64,000 nucleotides of DNA from Nemophila menziesii (lineage: Eukaryota; Streptophyta; Magnoliopsida; Boraginales; Hydrophyllaceae): NCBI GenBank assembly GCA_029959085.1, contig JARWIR010000018.1:15995001-16059000 (forward strand), given 5' to 3'. Positions 10,603 to 20,138 of this stretch are shown one piece after another. The first letter of the stretch is position 1. Every line of letters starts with the position of its first letter. The position numbers and the translations under genes are program-made. The notes under the pieces were generated by a model. It saw only the letters and a list, made by a program, of their open reading frames with translations. It did not search any database and was not told the origin of the DNA.

Positions 10603-12030
10603 AGTCTTGATTTACTGAATTATTATTTTTAGAGCATATTGGGTTTAATTGTTTATTTAGTGTGAAGCTTTAAAGATAATTATGGAGATTAATTAGAGTC
10701 CAAGTCAAAGACTACAAAATATGGAAAGAGATTAGCATGGTAATTGTAGATAAGGAAACAAAAGCTAAAATTATGGAAAAGGAAAAGCTGCCTAAATTTG
10801 AATTTCTTCAGCTACGCCTAAAGAAGTGGTGATAACTCCAAAAGGAAGCCGATTTTGGTAAATTCCTTTCATAGGGACGTAGATAATTCGCTGAGGATTC
10901 TTTTGGTATATTGTGGAGCAAAAACTGACCAATAACGAAGAAGATATGCTCAAAACAGTTAAGCAGAATTTATCTTTATTTCCATACGAATTTGAGTTGG
11001 GCTTGGAGTCCACTAATTTGCTTCTCCCTCAAGAAAACGAATTAGGTCTTCTAAACACCTATAAATACACCCTTATATCACTTGTAAAATGACCCCTAGC
11101 AATCCTTGCCTCATAGTAATTAGTTCTTAAGGTTTTATTCTTCCAGTTTATTGTAGAGAGCAAGATGATGTCTTTTGTAATTTCTTTTAGTTTATTTCCA
11201 TCAGGTATGAACTAAACTCCTCATAGCTTGGGTTTTGCATCATGTATAATCTATGAATTCTAATTCTTCTATCTAAGTTTCTTTGGGAATTACATGTTTT
11301 AATCTGATATTAGCTCTTACCTTTATATTTGTTTATGTGTTTTGATTTATTGCCTGTCCTAGAACTAATCACTTGAAGATTGTCTTAATAGTAGTTAGAT
11401 GATCACCTTAGCTGGGTGTTTAACTATTGAACCACCACATAACGTCTAGTGTCGATATTAGTCCTGACAAAACTGATTCTAACTAGATAGTCATTAGGGT
11501 ATAATTTAATCACCATATCACCAATTGTATGAATTGTTTGCTTAGGGCCTTAGTAGCGTTTGATAACCCTATTTGAAACAGCTTCTTGGTTGTGCCGTAG
11601 CCCCCTTAGTCGCTCTTAAGGTCTAAGGAATGGGAATTTAGAATCCTGACTAAGTATACAAGAGCTAATATTCTCCCGTATAAACTAGATCTTTAGAAAG
11701 AATTAGAAGGATTAGTGCATACTAGCAAAACCTAAGCTATATTTCTCATCTCATATTCTTCGTATTTATTTTATTGTTTTTTATTTTCTTAGTTTAATTA
11801 GTAATTTCGAAATCTATTTACTTTTATTTTCTGTCTTTAATTATTTACTTTTACTCGTTATTCCTACCCACGTGATTAACATACTTAAGTCCCTGAGAAC
11901 GAACTCAACTTATCAACTAAAACTTGCATACGTCCTGTAATACTTGCAGTACTGTGCCTGTCTAGGGTGAGAGTGCGTAGATTTCTAGACTTTATTTTAT
12001 CTTATTTTTATCACACCCTAGGCGACACCA
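10580..12030 (+). repeat. 3' LTR of the second element (5'-truncated)
   Basis: From AAGTGCACTTTCCTATTTTG onward it follows the reverse complement of the first element's LTR to its end at CACCA (12030). A TATA box (CTATAAATAC, 11059-11068) is kept. Many substitutions and indels separate it from the other LTRs. Confidence 0.8.
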
Positions 12031-12184
12031 TCCGTCTCAATAGGACCACCACGCATGGCTATGAATTCATTAAGTTTTAATTTTCTCATGTATGCACAAT
12101 TTACACTATATAGATAGGATTTTAGTGCATCATAAATAATTATCAATCATAGGTTCCCCATTAATGGGTTTTAGTCCTATCACT

Positions 12185-13200
12185 CAACATTCCCAGGATC
12201 ACTCTCCTGGTTAAGTTTTTTAGTAAACAAATCAGCCATTTATTTCATCATTTATATGTGACCTAGTTGCGTAACAAAAATCTTTCAAGAACTACATGAG
12301 TCGTTTTAAACACACATCTAGATCAATAGTACCTCTCTCGTACTTTATTAAATGATAAATAATAACCCAATGTCACCACTTGAGTCTCTTTACAATATAG
12401 ACAATACGAAGTTAAGTATAGTTTATTAAGAACATCATAATCCTTGTAGTTATTTCATATTCATTAAGGGGTACACCCCCACAATTCTCTTATTCATGAA
12501 TACTAGTATTATAAGGATTTTTTACCAGATAATATATCAATGGTGTCAAACCTTTCCAACAAAGTGAGACTAAGGTAAATTCTATTATTGACTTTAATGA
12601 ATTTTATCCTTGGATCAGCTTCCCACACATCTTTTATTCACAAATAGAAGAATAAAAGAACTAAGTCCCATGAATGAAAGTACCAAAAGTGGATCATGTT
12701 ATAAACATATTGACAAAAGTGTAACACAATATGATCCATCTTTTATTGAGATACAATTTCAATAGCAAGGTGGTCGTTTAACAACCTGAAACAATTTCAT
12801 AAGTTTTCTTACTTTATCCCCTTGACCTAAAAGCACCAACCCTTCAAGTTGCACCATATAGATCTCTTCACATAGATCTTCATTCACATATTGATTTAGC
12901 ATCCAAATGATGTATAATCATGTTTGTGAATGAATGTTAGTGTAACTAGAGTCAAAGTGTGGTTGTATAAGAAAGTAGGAGTCAAAGTAATTTTTGAACT
13001 TACATAAAGGTGGAAAAACAAGAACTTATCCTTGAGTTGATTCACTTTTCGACTTGTACGGGACTAAATAGATCTTGTTGGGTTATTTCCAGTGACGTAT
13101 TTCGTCTCATCAGAATCATCAACCCAAGCCTTTATGAACCGTTTCACAGATAGTCTTTGTTGACTTCTCAACGGCACATAGATAAAAGTTGTGTTGGTCA
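12185..13200 (-). pseudogene. Decayed Copia pol (RT and RNase H region)
   Basis: No long frame survives, but pieces of a Copia polyprotein read in order on the minus strand. Near 12890-12820 there is EEIYMVQLEG, the reverse-transcriptase segment before the YGLKQ motif. Near 12440-12370 there are degenerate forms of the RPDIAY...RYLKGT block. Near 12215 there is MADLFTKKL, the usual C-terminal motif. Stops and frameshifts separate them. It is oriented against the neighbouring LTR element and is not part of it. The coordinates are approximate. Confidence 0.6.
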
Positions 13201-13890
13201 CATTATCCAAGATCCATCCCCTAACCACCGAATTAGCTTTCTTGAATCCAACCTTGAGAGCCAGAAACCTAGAATATAGTTCTTTGGTATATCCCCATTG
13301 GCCGGGAAAACCTCGACAAGGCCTAGTTCATTTTGTTCAAGGCATATTAGTGGTTTTTATGCTCAATGTTTGTAGTTGGAACCATTGAAAGGCTCCAACT
13401 TAGTCACGTCGGGAATGGCGTTTGCGTTCAAGGATGAAGCAACCGCCGATATAGAAAAACCATTTTACTTACCAGTGATATTAAAAATATCTTTTTTAAT
13501 TGTTGAAAAAATCTAACAATATCACTAAAACAGTAAAGAATGGATTTCATATAAATATATTCCAAAAAAAAGTAATACAACCACTATTACAAGGACTATT
13601 CAGCATGTTATTAAACATCAAAGTTCAGAAATATTAAAACCAAACACACCAAAGCGCGTGTGTTACAATTTTGAAAGTATACTTGATGGATGGGGTTTAC
13701 ACGTCTATTGTAGTGTACCTCATGGGGTTTTCTTGCTATTACGCTTCACCACACGAGGATGTTGTGTAAATAGCCCTATATTTTGTCATAGAAAACCAGT
13801 TATAAAACCCCAAACATAAGGATAGTCACATTGAAACATAAAGGACTAAATAGTCATAAGGTGGCATAATATTATATTACGAAGTCGAAA
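13201..13890. other. Unassigned DNA
   Basis: There is no gene I can support. A 65-codon frame at 13191-13388 on the plus strand has a more protein-like composition than its surroundings but no recognisable motif. It may be a captured or decayed exon. Confidence 0.3.
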
Positions 13891-14059
13891 ATAAACATTT
13901 AAAAGAGCTGTCCCTATTTTTAGATTCTCCCTGAAAAAATACATGTTAAATGACATGGCATATTAGTAAAATCTCACAAGATCATAACAGAAATTTAAAT
14001 GATTTAACAATTAGTATATTTCTTATATTACTAAAAGGGATCTTGGAATTGTTCTCATG

Positions 14060-14850
14060 AATTAATTGCACTATAGGTCCCTATATTTTGCAAAAATGCA
14101 TTATAGGTCCCATACTATGCAAAATAAGTTAAATCTTTTGAATTAATTGTATTATAGGTCCCTATATATATATATATTTTGACTTACCTGACTTTCAAGA
14201 GATGGATGATGAACATACCATTGAGCATCAACTACACCAATTTTCTCATGCGCCAGCTACAGTACCAAAACAAAGATTATTAAATTGCACTATAGGTCCC
14301 TATATTATACCAAAATTGCAATATAGGGGTGCACTAACCTCTACACATCTTCTGAGAGCAAAATCAAGTCCCATCATGTACTAAATCATTCTACAAGTTC
14401 ATCATTCAAAACATAATGTCAGTAAAAAATTACTATGTAGGTCCCTATACTATATATTTTATGTTAATCGCACTTTTAAGTCCTATATAATACAAAATAT
14501 CCTAAATTGTATCAGTACAACAACAAAATTGCACTATAGGTCCCTATACTAAATATTTTTTTTAGTTGATTGCACTTTAAGATAATGCAAAAATAACCTA
14601 TATTGTAGCAACAAGACAACAAAATTGTAATATAGGTCCATAATTATGCAACAATTGCACTATAGGTCCTTATATATACACTTTTTGGCTACTATGTGTA
14701 ATTCAAGTTCATACATTCTGTGAACTTCTGCTTCTATAGTTATACTTTTTGTTTAAAAGAAGTTTAACTTGTTTAAATGATAAAGTAGGATTCTGTAAGA
14801 AAATATTTCTTGTTTAATTGCACCACAGGTCCCTATATTGATGTAGGGAA
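14060..14850 (+). repeat. Degenerate minisatellite with core TTGCACTATAGGTCCCTATA
   Basis: I count about eleven copies of the core TTGCACTATAGGTCCCTATA or close variants, at roughly 14067, 14097, 14150, 14285, 14315, 14432, 14468, 14527, 14625, 14652 and 14816. Neighbouring copies are often spaced about 30 bases apart (consensus of the rest: TTTTGCAAAAA), while others are separated by unrelated sequence. The same core recurs at 19.86, 41.39, 59.98 and 60.68 kb. Confidence 0.8.
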
Positions 14851-15413
14851 ATTAGTCAATGGCAAGAACATCGTTATTGTAAGTGAATAAATATCCTTTT
14901 CATCTCAATTCCAATTAAATAATGAGAAATCTTTTAGCCTTGTTTTACTTTTTTAAATAAACTCTATTGTGACTTGTTAAATCACAGTACTGAATGTGTA
15001 AATTTAATCTAAGAATTTGTGTTAAATGCAGCTTGTCAGATCCAGAATAAGCATTGTGACAAAAAATCGTTCGCCTCTATAATATAATTGTAGAATTATC
15101 CAAAACAAATAGATTTCCCAAATTTATTAGGGATTTAAATCACACCACTGAAACAGCTAATATAGAATGGGAATAACAACACACTATGTATCTGAGACCA
15201 GATAACATTTGCTACAATAATAATTAAATGTTCAACAGTTGAGATAATCTGTAGCATAATTAATATTCCTCAATACAAATTCTAAAACTTCCATTAAAAC
15301 ATAAAATAAAGGACATAACTAATTCAATTAATCCTGATTTGGAACCTGAAAATCTTTTACTTAACAAGGTGACTACAGATTGGTACAGAGCCATGAAGAG
15401 ACTGTAAATTTAA
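14851..15413. other. 3' flank of PPR gene B
   Basis: The first half has nothing I can identify. From about 15184 it matches the 3' flanks of copies A and C, with small indels, up to the stop codon. This shared sequence is probably the conserved 3' UTR of the family. Confidence 0.5.
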
Positions 15414-17186
15414 TTAAAAGTTTACATGTGTTAAAATCATATCAAGAAACTTAGGATGTTTATATATCATTTCATAAGTAGTTGCATCCACTGAAAAACC
15501 ATGTTTTCTCATTTCCTTAACCCATTCAATTGCTTCTTTATACTTTTTTTTCTTTAGAAACCCCCGGATAATAACATTGTAGGTCACACTATCCGGGGAG
15601 AAACCTTTTATCTTCATACTTGAAATCCACTCTTTTGCATCTTCAAACATTCCTTTGTGACAAAGTCCACCTATAATGGTATTATGGGTACATATATTAG
15701 GTTCCAAACCTTTGTATGATAGCTTGTTAAAAATGTCAATTGCAGCATCAACTTGTCTGTCTTTACATAATCCATGAATAATAGTAGTATACATGACAAT
15801 TGTAGGAGTTACATTGCTATTTTCCATGGAGTCTAATAAAGATATAGCCTCGGTAAGACTTGCATTGTTGCACAATCCATTTAACATTATTCCATAAGTA
15901 ACAAAGTCAGGATTTAATCCCTCACCCTCAGATTTCATCTTCATAAATAATTTCTGTGCAATGACACATCTACCCTTCTGAAACAACCCTTGTATTATAG
16001 TGCTGTATGTAACAGTATTAGGCTGCAGTCCCTTTGAAGGAATATCTTGAAAAAGTTGAAAAGCTTTATCAACCCAACCTTTCTTCACCAAACCATTGAG
16101 TAAACTGTTATATACTTGAATATCAGGATCACAACCTCTAGCTATCATGATACTTAATACCCCCTCAGCTTCCTCAATTTCACCCCTTAAGCAATACGCA
16201 TCTAGCAATGCAGTATATGTAATTACGTCGGGTTTCATGCCTCTTTCCATCATGATCTCTATGAATCTTTTGGCATCTTCGACTAATCCTTCCTTACCAT
16301 GTGAATCAACCAATATACTAAAAGTATGTACATCTGGAAGAATTTTATGTTCCAACATCTCAATCAACAATATCTTAGCCTCTTCCTTCCTCTCAAACTT
16401 ACACAATCCATGGATCAACGAAGAATAAGTGACAACATTTGGGTTTATACCCTTATCTTTCATCTCAGAAAATAGTTTAAAGGCATCATCTACCATGCTA
16501 TCCTTGCATAGACAATCAACAATGGTAGTATAAGATTGGATGCCAGGTTTAGAAATCTCCCTTTTTTCAAATACTCTTAGCAATTCAAGAGCCTTGAGAG
16601 TATGTCCAAGTTTACAAAGCCCATTTAGCACCACCCCAAAAGTAACTTCATCACACGCCTCACAAAGATTTTCCCTCATTAACCTATTAAACAACTCTAC
16701 AGCCTCATATCCTCTATCTTCACCAAAGAGGCCCTTTATCAGATCGGTATACGTAACCACAGTAGGAACATGTCCGCTTTTCAAGAAACAACCTAATACC
16801 GCAAAACCCAGATTGCTTTTTTTTAAAGAGCCGTAACAATTTATAGCTATATTCATCATATAGTCATCTATTGGAACACCTAACATGCGCATTTCTTTGA
16901 AAAGAGAAATAGCAGCAGAGTGTTGTTTCATCTTCTTTACAACGACGACTAATAGCTTAGTATAAACTTTAATTGAAGGCGTAGGTCGCATCTGGACCAT
17001 TCGATACAGTGCAAAACGAGCGTCTTCAACATTATTGATATCTTTTTCAAAATTATATGAATAAGAATACGATGAAAATGAATTATAACAGAATTGGGTA
17101 AAAGGGTTACCAATTTTGTTCAAGTAAGAACGAGACGATCTGTAGCAAATCAGATTCCATCCAATTAATGAACTACTCAGTTTCAT
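15414..17186 (-). CDS. RFL-type PPR protein B (intact)
   Basis: The 590-residue P-class pentatricopeptide repeat protein resembles the Restorer-of-fertility-like clade. Residues 1-45 are rich in Ser, Tyr, Arg and Asn with few acids, typical of a mitochondrial targeting peptide. About 14 motifs of 35 residues follow, plus a short final one (ATTYEMIYKHPKFL). Examples are VVTYTDLIKGL, VVTYSSLIHGL and TVTYSTIIQGL. Each motif binds one RNA base through residues 5 and 35. My reading of the pairs for motifs 1-14 is TD, NT, TD, GG, TN, SD, SD, TD, NN, SD, GT, TN, ND, ND. There is no E, DYW or SMR domain. RFL proteins typically process or silence mitochondrial transcripts, including those causing male sterility. 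The start is the first ATG, giving the shared MKLSSSLIGW start. The target is unknown. Confidence 0.92.
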   Translation of the reverse strand: MKLSSSLIGWNLICYRSSRSYLNKIGNPFTQFCYNSFSSYSYSYNFEKDINNVEDARFALYRMVQMRPTPSIKVYTKLLVVVVKKMKQHSAAISLFKEMRMLGVPIDDYMMNIAINCYGSLKKSNLGFAVLGCFLKSGHVPTVVTYTDLIKGLFGEDRGYEAVELFNRLMRENLCEACDEVTFGVVLNGLCKLGHTLKALELLRVFEKREISKPGIQSYTTIVDCLCKDSMVDDAFKLFSEMKDKGINPNVVTYSSLIHGLCKFERKEEAKILLIEMLEHKILPDVHTFSILVDSHGKEGLVEDAKRFIEIMMERGMKPDVITYTALLDAYCLRGEIEEAEGVLSIMIARGCDPDIQVYNSLLNGLVKKGWVDKAFQLFQDIPSKGLQPNTVTYSTIIQGLFQKGRCVIAQKLFMKMKSEGEGLNPDFVTYGIMLNGLCNNASLTEAISLLDSMENSNVTPTIVMYTTIIHGLCKDRQVDAAIDIFNKLSYKGLEPNICTHNTIIGGLCHKGMFEDAKEWISSMKIKGFSPDSVTYNVIIRGFLKKKKYKEAIEWVKEMRKHGFSVDATTYEMIYKHPKFLDMILTHVNF

Positions 17187-17389
17187 CTTCGATTCTTAAT
17201 TTTTCGGTTTCTTTTAATCTTTTGTGTTTTGAAATTAGGGTAGAGTGAAGTTGTTTGGGGGGTCTTTTCTTTTTCTTTTGGGTTGTTAGAAATTGAAATC
17301 AAGGGTACAGGCGGAAAATGATATTTGGTTAACATTTTTCATTTTCTCCTAAGTCACCCGAATTTTCCAGAATATTTTTTAGGAAAATT
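17187..17389 (-). promoter_or_regulatory. 5' leader and proximal upstream region of PPR gene B
   Basis: This region is conserved upstream of B, C, D and E (TTTTTCGGTTTC and GGGTAGAGTGAAG words), which suggests a retained 5' UTR or core promoter. I could not identify a clear TATA box. Conservation ends at the MITE. Confidence 0.4.
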
Positions 17390-17552
17390 CTTCCATCCAA
17401 TATTGGATGATCCTACACCAATTACATTAATACACATACCCTATGTTTTAAACTTGCAAAATTAACTAACACATTAATCTAATGACATGTGTTTTGTTAT
17501 AATAATCAATGATCGTGATATAAAAATTGGACCATCCAATATTGGATGGAAG
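17390..17552. mobile_element. MITE with TCCATCCAATATTGGATG ends
   Basis: The 163-base element has near-perfect inverted ends of about 24 bases, each beginning CTTCCATCCAATATTGGATG. Those ends are themselves palindromic. A second, partial copy (left half only) follows at about 17622-17691. I found no convincing target duplication, so the superfamily is unassigned. Confidence 0.75.
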
Positions 17553-17621
17553 TATTACCCTATTTTTTATATTGAAACAAATACGCAAGAAATAGCCAAA
17601 ATTCTATTTATGAAAAAAGAA

Positions 17622-17691
17622 AATTCTTTCATCCAATATTGAATGACATCAATTATATTAATATATATATCTCATGTTTTAAACTTGTAAA
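17622..17691. mobile_element. Partial second copy of the CCATCCAATATTGG MITE
   Basis: This piece aligns with the first 70 bases of the MITE at 17390, including TTTTAAACTTG, then ends exactly at the target duplication of the LINE inserted at 17692. The rest of the MITE is not found on the far side. Confidence 0.6.
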
Positions 17692-18679
17692 TGGAACCAG
17701 GCTCGAGAAGCGAACCTGCTGCAACAGTAAATGGAAGCAAAAATCTGCTGTCCAGCGAATTGGTTCTGAACTATCACCTTGCTATGATCTCAGCACTGAA
17801 TCCGAGTAGTGAAGGCCAACATTTAGTCAGTGATTCGCTTAACATTACTATGAAACAGTGGATTGAAACCAATCTATGCTCCAAGGAAATATATGGAGGA
17901 ATAGAGTGGAAGCTTGTGTTTATCGCAGCGGTGAATATTATTTGAACTAAACGAAATGAAGCAATATTTGAACATCCCAATACAGGCCCAAAATTGGTAG
18001 GACTTAAGCGCGATATATTGCGCTTGGCTAGTAGTTTCGTGTCCGCTTGGGGTAAGGAATGCGATGGAGGTATTATAAAGGCGGCGAGGAGCGAATTAGT
18101 TAAGTGGATGAAGCCAAAAAATAAGCTTAAACTCAATGTTGATGGGAGTTTTGACGCGAGGAGGAATCGAGCGGGTATTGGTGGATTAATAAGAGACGAG
18201 GAAGGTACGTTTGTAGTTGGTTTTTCCGGTCCGTGTATTATGGAATCTCCGGCCTTCTCTGAAACCTTAGCGCTGCATTTTGGCTTGAAATGGGCGGTAA
18301 ATCGGGGCATCACGGATCTTTTTGTCGAAACTGACTCAAGAAATCTTCACGCGCTAGTGAAGGGCGGTGGTAGTTTTACGAGTTTGGATTGTCAAATAGG
18401 ACGTGACTGTAGAGAGATCCTACGAAATCATCCGGGGTTCGAGATACAGTGTATTTACCGTGAAGCGAATACGTGTACGGATATGTTGGCTAAGAAGGGA
18501 GCAGATATAAATGAAGGACCTTGCACATTAGCGGATCCTCCGGATTATTTATGGCGGTACATCACTAATGATCGAAGTGGTTGCAGGATGCCTAGACTAG
18601 TATTAGACCCTCTGTGAGGGATTTAGTTGATTGTATTTAGTCAACTTCGGCTTTTATAGCCTCATATGTATGCAAAAAA
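17692..18679 (+). mobile_element. 5'-truncated LINE (L1-type) insertion
   Basis: It is flanked by an 11-base target duplication, AAACTTGTAAA (17681-17691 and 18680-18690, the last copy sharing an A with the tail). It ends in a short poly-A after a 3' UTR. Only the C-terminal part of ORF2 is present, which is the usual outcome of incomplete target-primed reverse transcription. Confidence 0.88.
17994..18617 (+). CDS. RNase H domain of a LINE ORF2 (C-terminal fragment)
   Basis: The fragment is about 200 residues and matches the plant RVT_3 RNase H-like domain. Visible motifs are LNVDGSF (first catalytic Asp), GGLIRDEEG, a Glu in FSETLALHFGLKWA, VETDSRN (second Asp) and REANTCTDMLAKKGA (final Asp). 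These residues cleave RNA in RNA-DNA hybrids during retrotransposition. The frame is open, but it is a remnant without endonuclease or reverse transcriptase. The in-frame GTG/ATG start is incidental, since the LINE is truncated; a stop near 17943 separates it from residual upstream coding sequence. Confidence 0.85.
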   Translation: MVGLKRDILRLASSFVSAWGKECDGGIIKAARSELVKWMKPKNKLKLNVDGSFDARRNRAGIGGLIRDEEGTFVVGFSGPCIMESPAFSETLALHFGLKWAVNRGITDLFVETDSRNLHALVKGGGSFTSLDCQIGRDCREILRNHPGFEIQCIYREANTCTDMLAKKGADINEGPCTLADPPDYLWRYITNDRSGCRMPRLVLDPL

Positions 18680-18690
18680 AAACTTGTAAA

Positions 18691-19200
18691 GGTTTTTTAT
18701 TTTTGGCAAAATCAAGAAAAGAATCACTACTCTCTCCATTTATTTTTATTTATTGTAAATTTTTTACCATAAAAAATAAAGAAAATATTAAATAATTTAT
18801 TTTTACCGTATTATTCTTATTCAATAAATGGTCATTTAGTGATTCTATTCATTTACAACCTTAGTCAAAGCAAAGGAGGAACTGATAACAAAGAACCCAA
18901 AATTCGTTAAGGTAGTCCGCGAATATCCCAAAAAATTGGACATAGCAAATTAACTTAGTAATGTTTAGTACTAAGTAAAATATGTGTCTGAAGACATTGA
19001 ACAAAATTTATTTTTATTTCGATCCCAATGATATGAATTAAAAGTATAAAACTAACCATAAAAAAACCAAAAAATCTATTATGAATTTTTTTTATAATAA
19101 AACTCATGTCTGGAAAAAGTACATGTCATAATATAGTGTTGGTAAAATACATTATTCATTCATAAGTTTAATAAAGATCCAATTAGAGGTAAATGCATAT
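18691..19200. repeat. Distal upstream flank of PPR gene B, duplicated at copy E
   Basis: This stretch aligns piecewise with 51143-51235, 52303-52440 and 58621-58850 upstream of copy E, where three insertions interrupt it. Shared words include GTCAAAGCAAAGGA, ATTCGTTAAGGT and CAACTTAGTAATGTTT. No gene is seen. Confidence 0.75.
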
Positions 19201-20138
19201 TAAAGAAGTTATTTAAAAAAAGGTGTCTCCAATAAAACATTTTAGAGAAAACAGCCTCTCCCGAAACTACCCCTAATTAACATAAAAAAAAACCAGCGTC
19301 TATATATCTTTTGTTTAAAAAAAACAAAAAACAAAACTCAAACGTCTAACACACAAACTGCACACACACACACACATAAACTGCACACAAACACACACAA
19401 CACCAACAAGCGAACGAAGACGAAAGGCGAACGAAGGACACTCACCGGCGACTCACGGCGGCTCAACGGCGACTAAACACCGGGGACTAAACATCGGCAA
19501 CGAAATCAACACACCTAAACCAAACGCGGTTAACACCAAAACAAAAAACAAACTAGTAAGTACTTCTAAAAACCTAAAACAGATGTTATTGTGTAATTTT
19601 TGAGTGAAATTTTTTATTCCGACTGTGTTAATGTGTGATTCACAAACAAAAACAAAACAAATATACAATGCATGTTGAATTCGAATGATTTTAGCCTGAC
19701 TAATGTTTGATTAGGATTTTAAGTGTTCATATATAGCGAATTTATTGGTTTCTAGGGTTTATAATACGATTTTTGGATGAATGTAATAGAATAATGTGAT
19801 TAATATAAACAGAAAATGAATTACAGTGATTAAACATGATTAAAATGTGAAACAGGGACCTATAGTGCAATTACTTTCAAAATATTTGAGGTATTAGTGT
19901 AAAATATACATAAAACAGGGTCTGAGACTAAATTATTGAGTAAATATTGTGAAGATTATAGACAAAATGTATAGTTTAGGGACCTTATAGTGTAAATACT
20001 GCATAATATGGAAATCTACACACTGTTTTTAGTAACTGTATTAAACATGGAATTCTATGTTTAATACAATTATAAAAACATGGAATTAACTCAATTTCAG
20101 AAATACTAATATATTTTCTTGTGCTTGTGTAAAAACAG
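19201..20138 (+). other. Region upstream of the DUF1985-like gene
   Basis: The region includes a CA-rich stretch (about 19345-19405, ACACACACACACAC) and two reverse-orientation copies of the ATAGGTCCCTA motif (19858 and 19981). A 5' UTR intron ending TGTGTAAAAACAG may lie just before the ATG at 20139. No other gene is seen. Confidence 0.35.

Larger units (their letters stand above)
9362..12030 (+). mobile_element. Truncated LTR element, same family, opposite orientation
   Basis: This element reads on the plus strand: interior at 9362-10580, then one LTR at about 10580-12030 ending in CACCA. The interior matches the reverse complement of about 2400-2780, and the LTR matches the reverse complement of 4820-6240. 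The LTR lacks its first 100 or so bases. No primer-binding site follows 12030, so it is a 3' LTR. The left junction cuts PPR copy A at about 9362. The LTR is clearly more diverged than the others in the window, so this is an older insertion. Confidence 0.78.

Noticed and set aside
14060..14850. Regularly spaced repeats as a CRISPR array
   Set aside because: The repeats are degenerate, unevenly spaced, in a plant genome and without cas genes.
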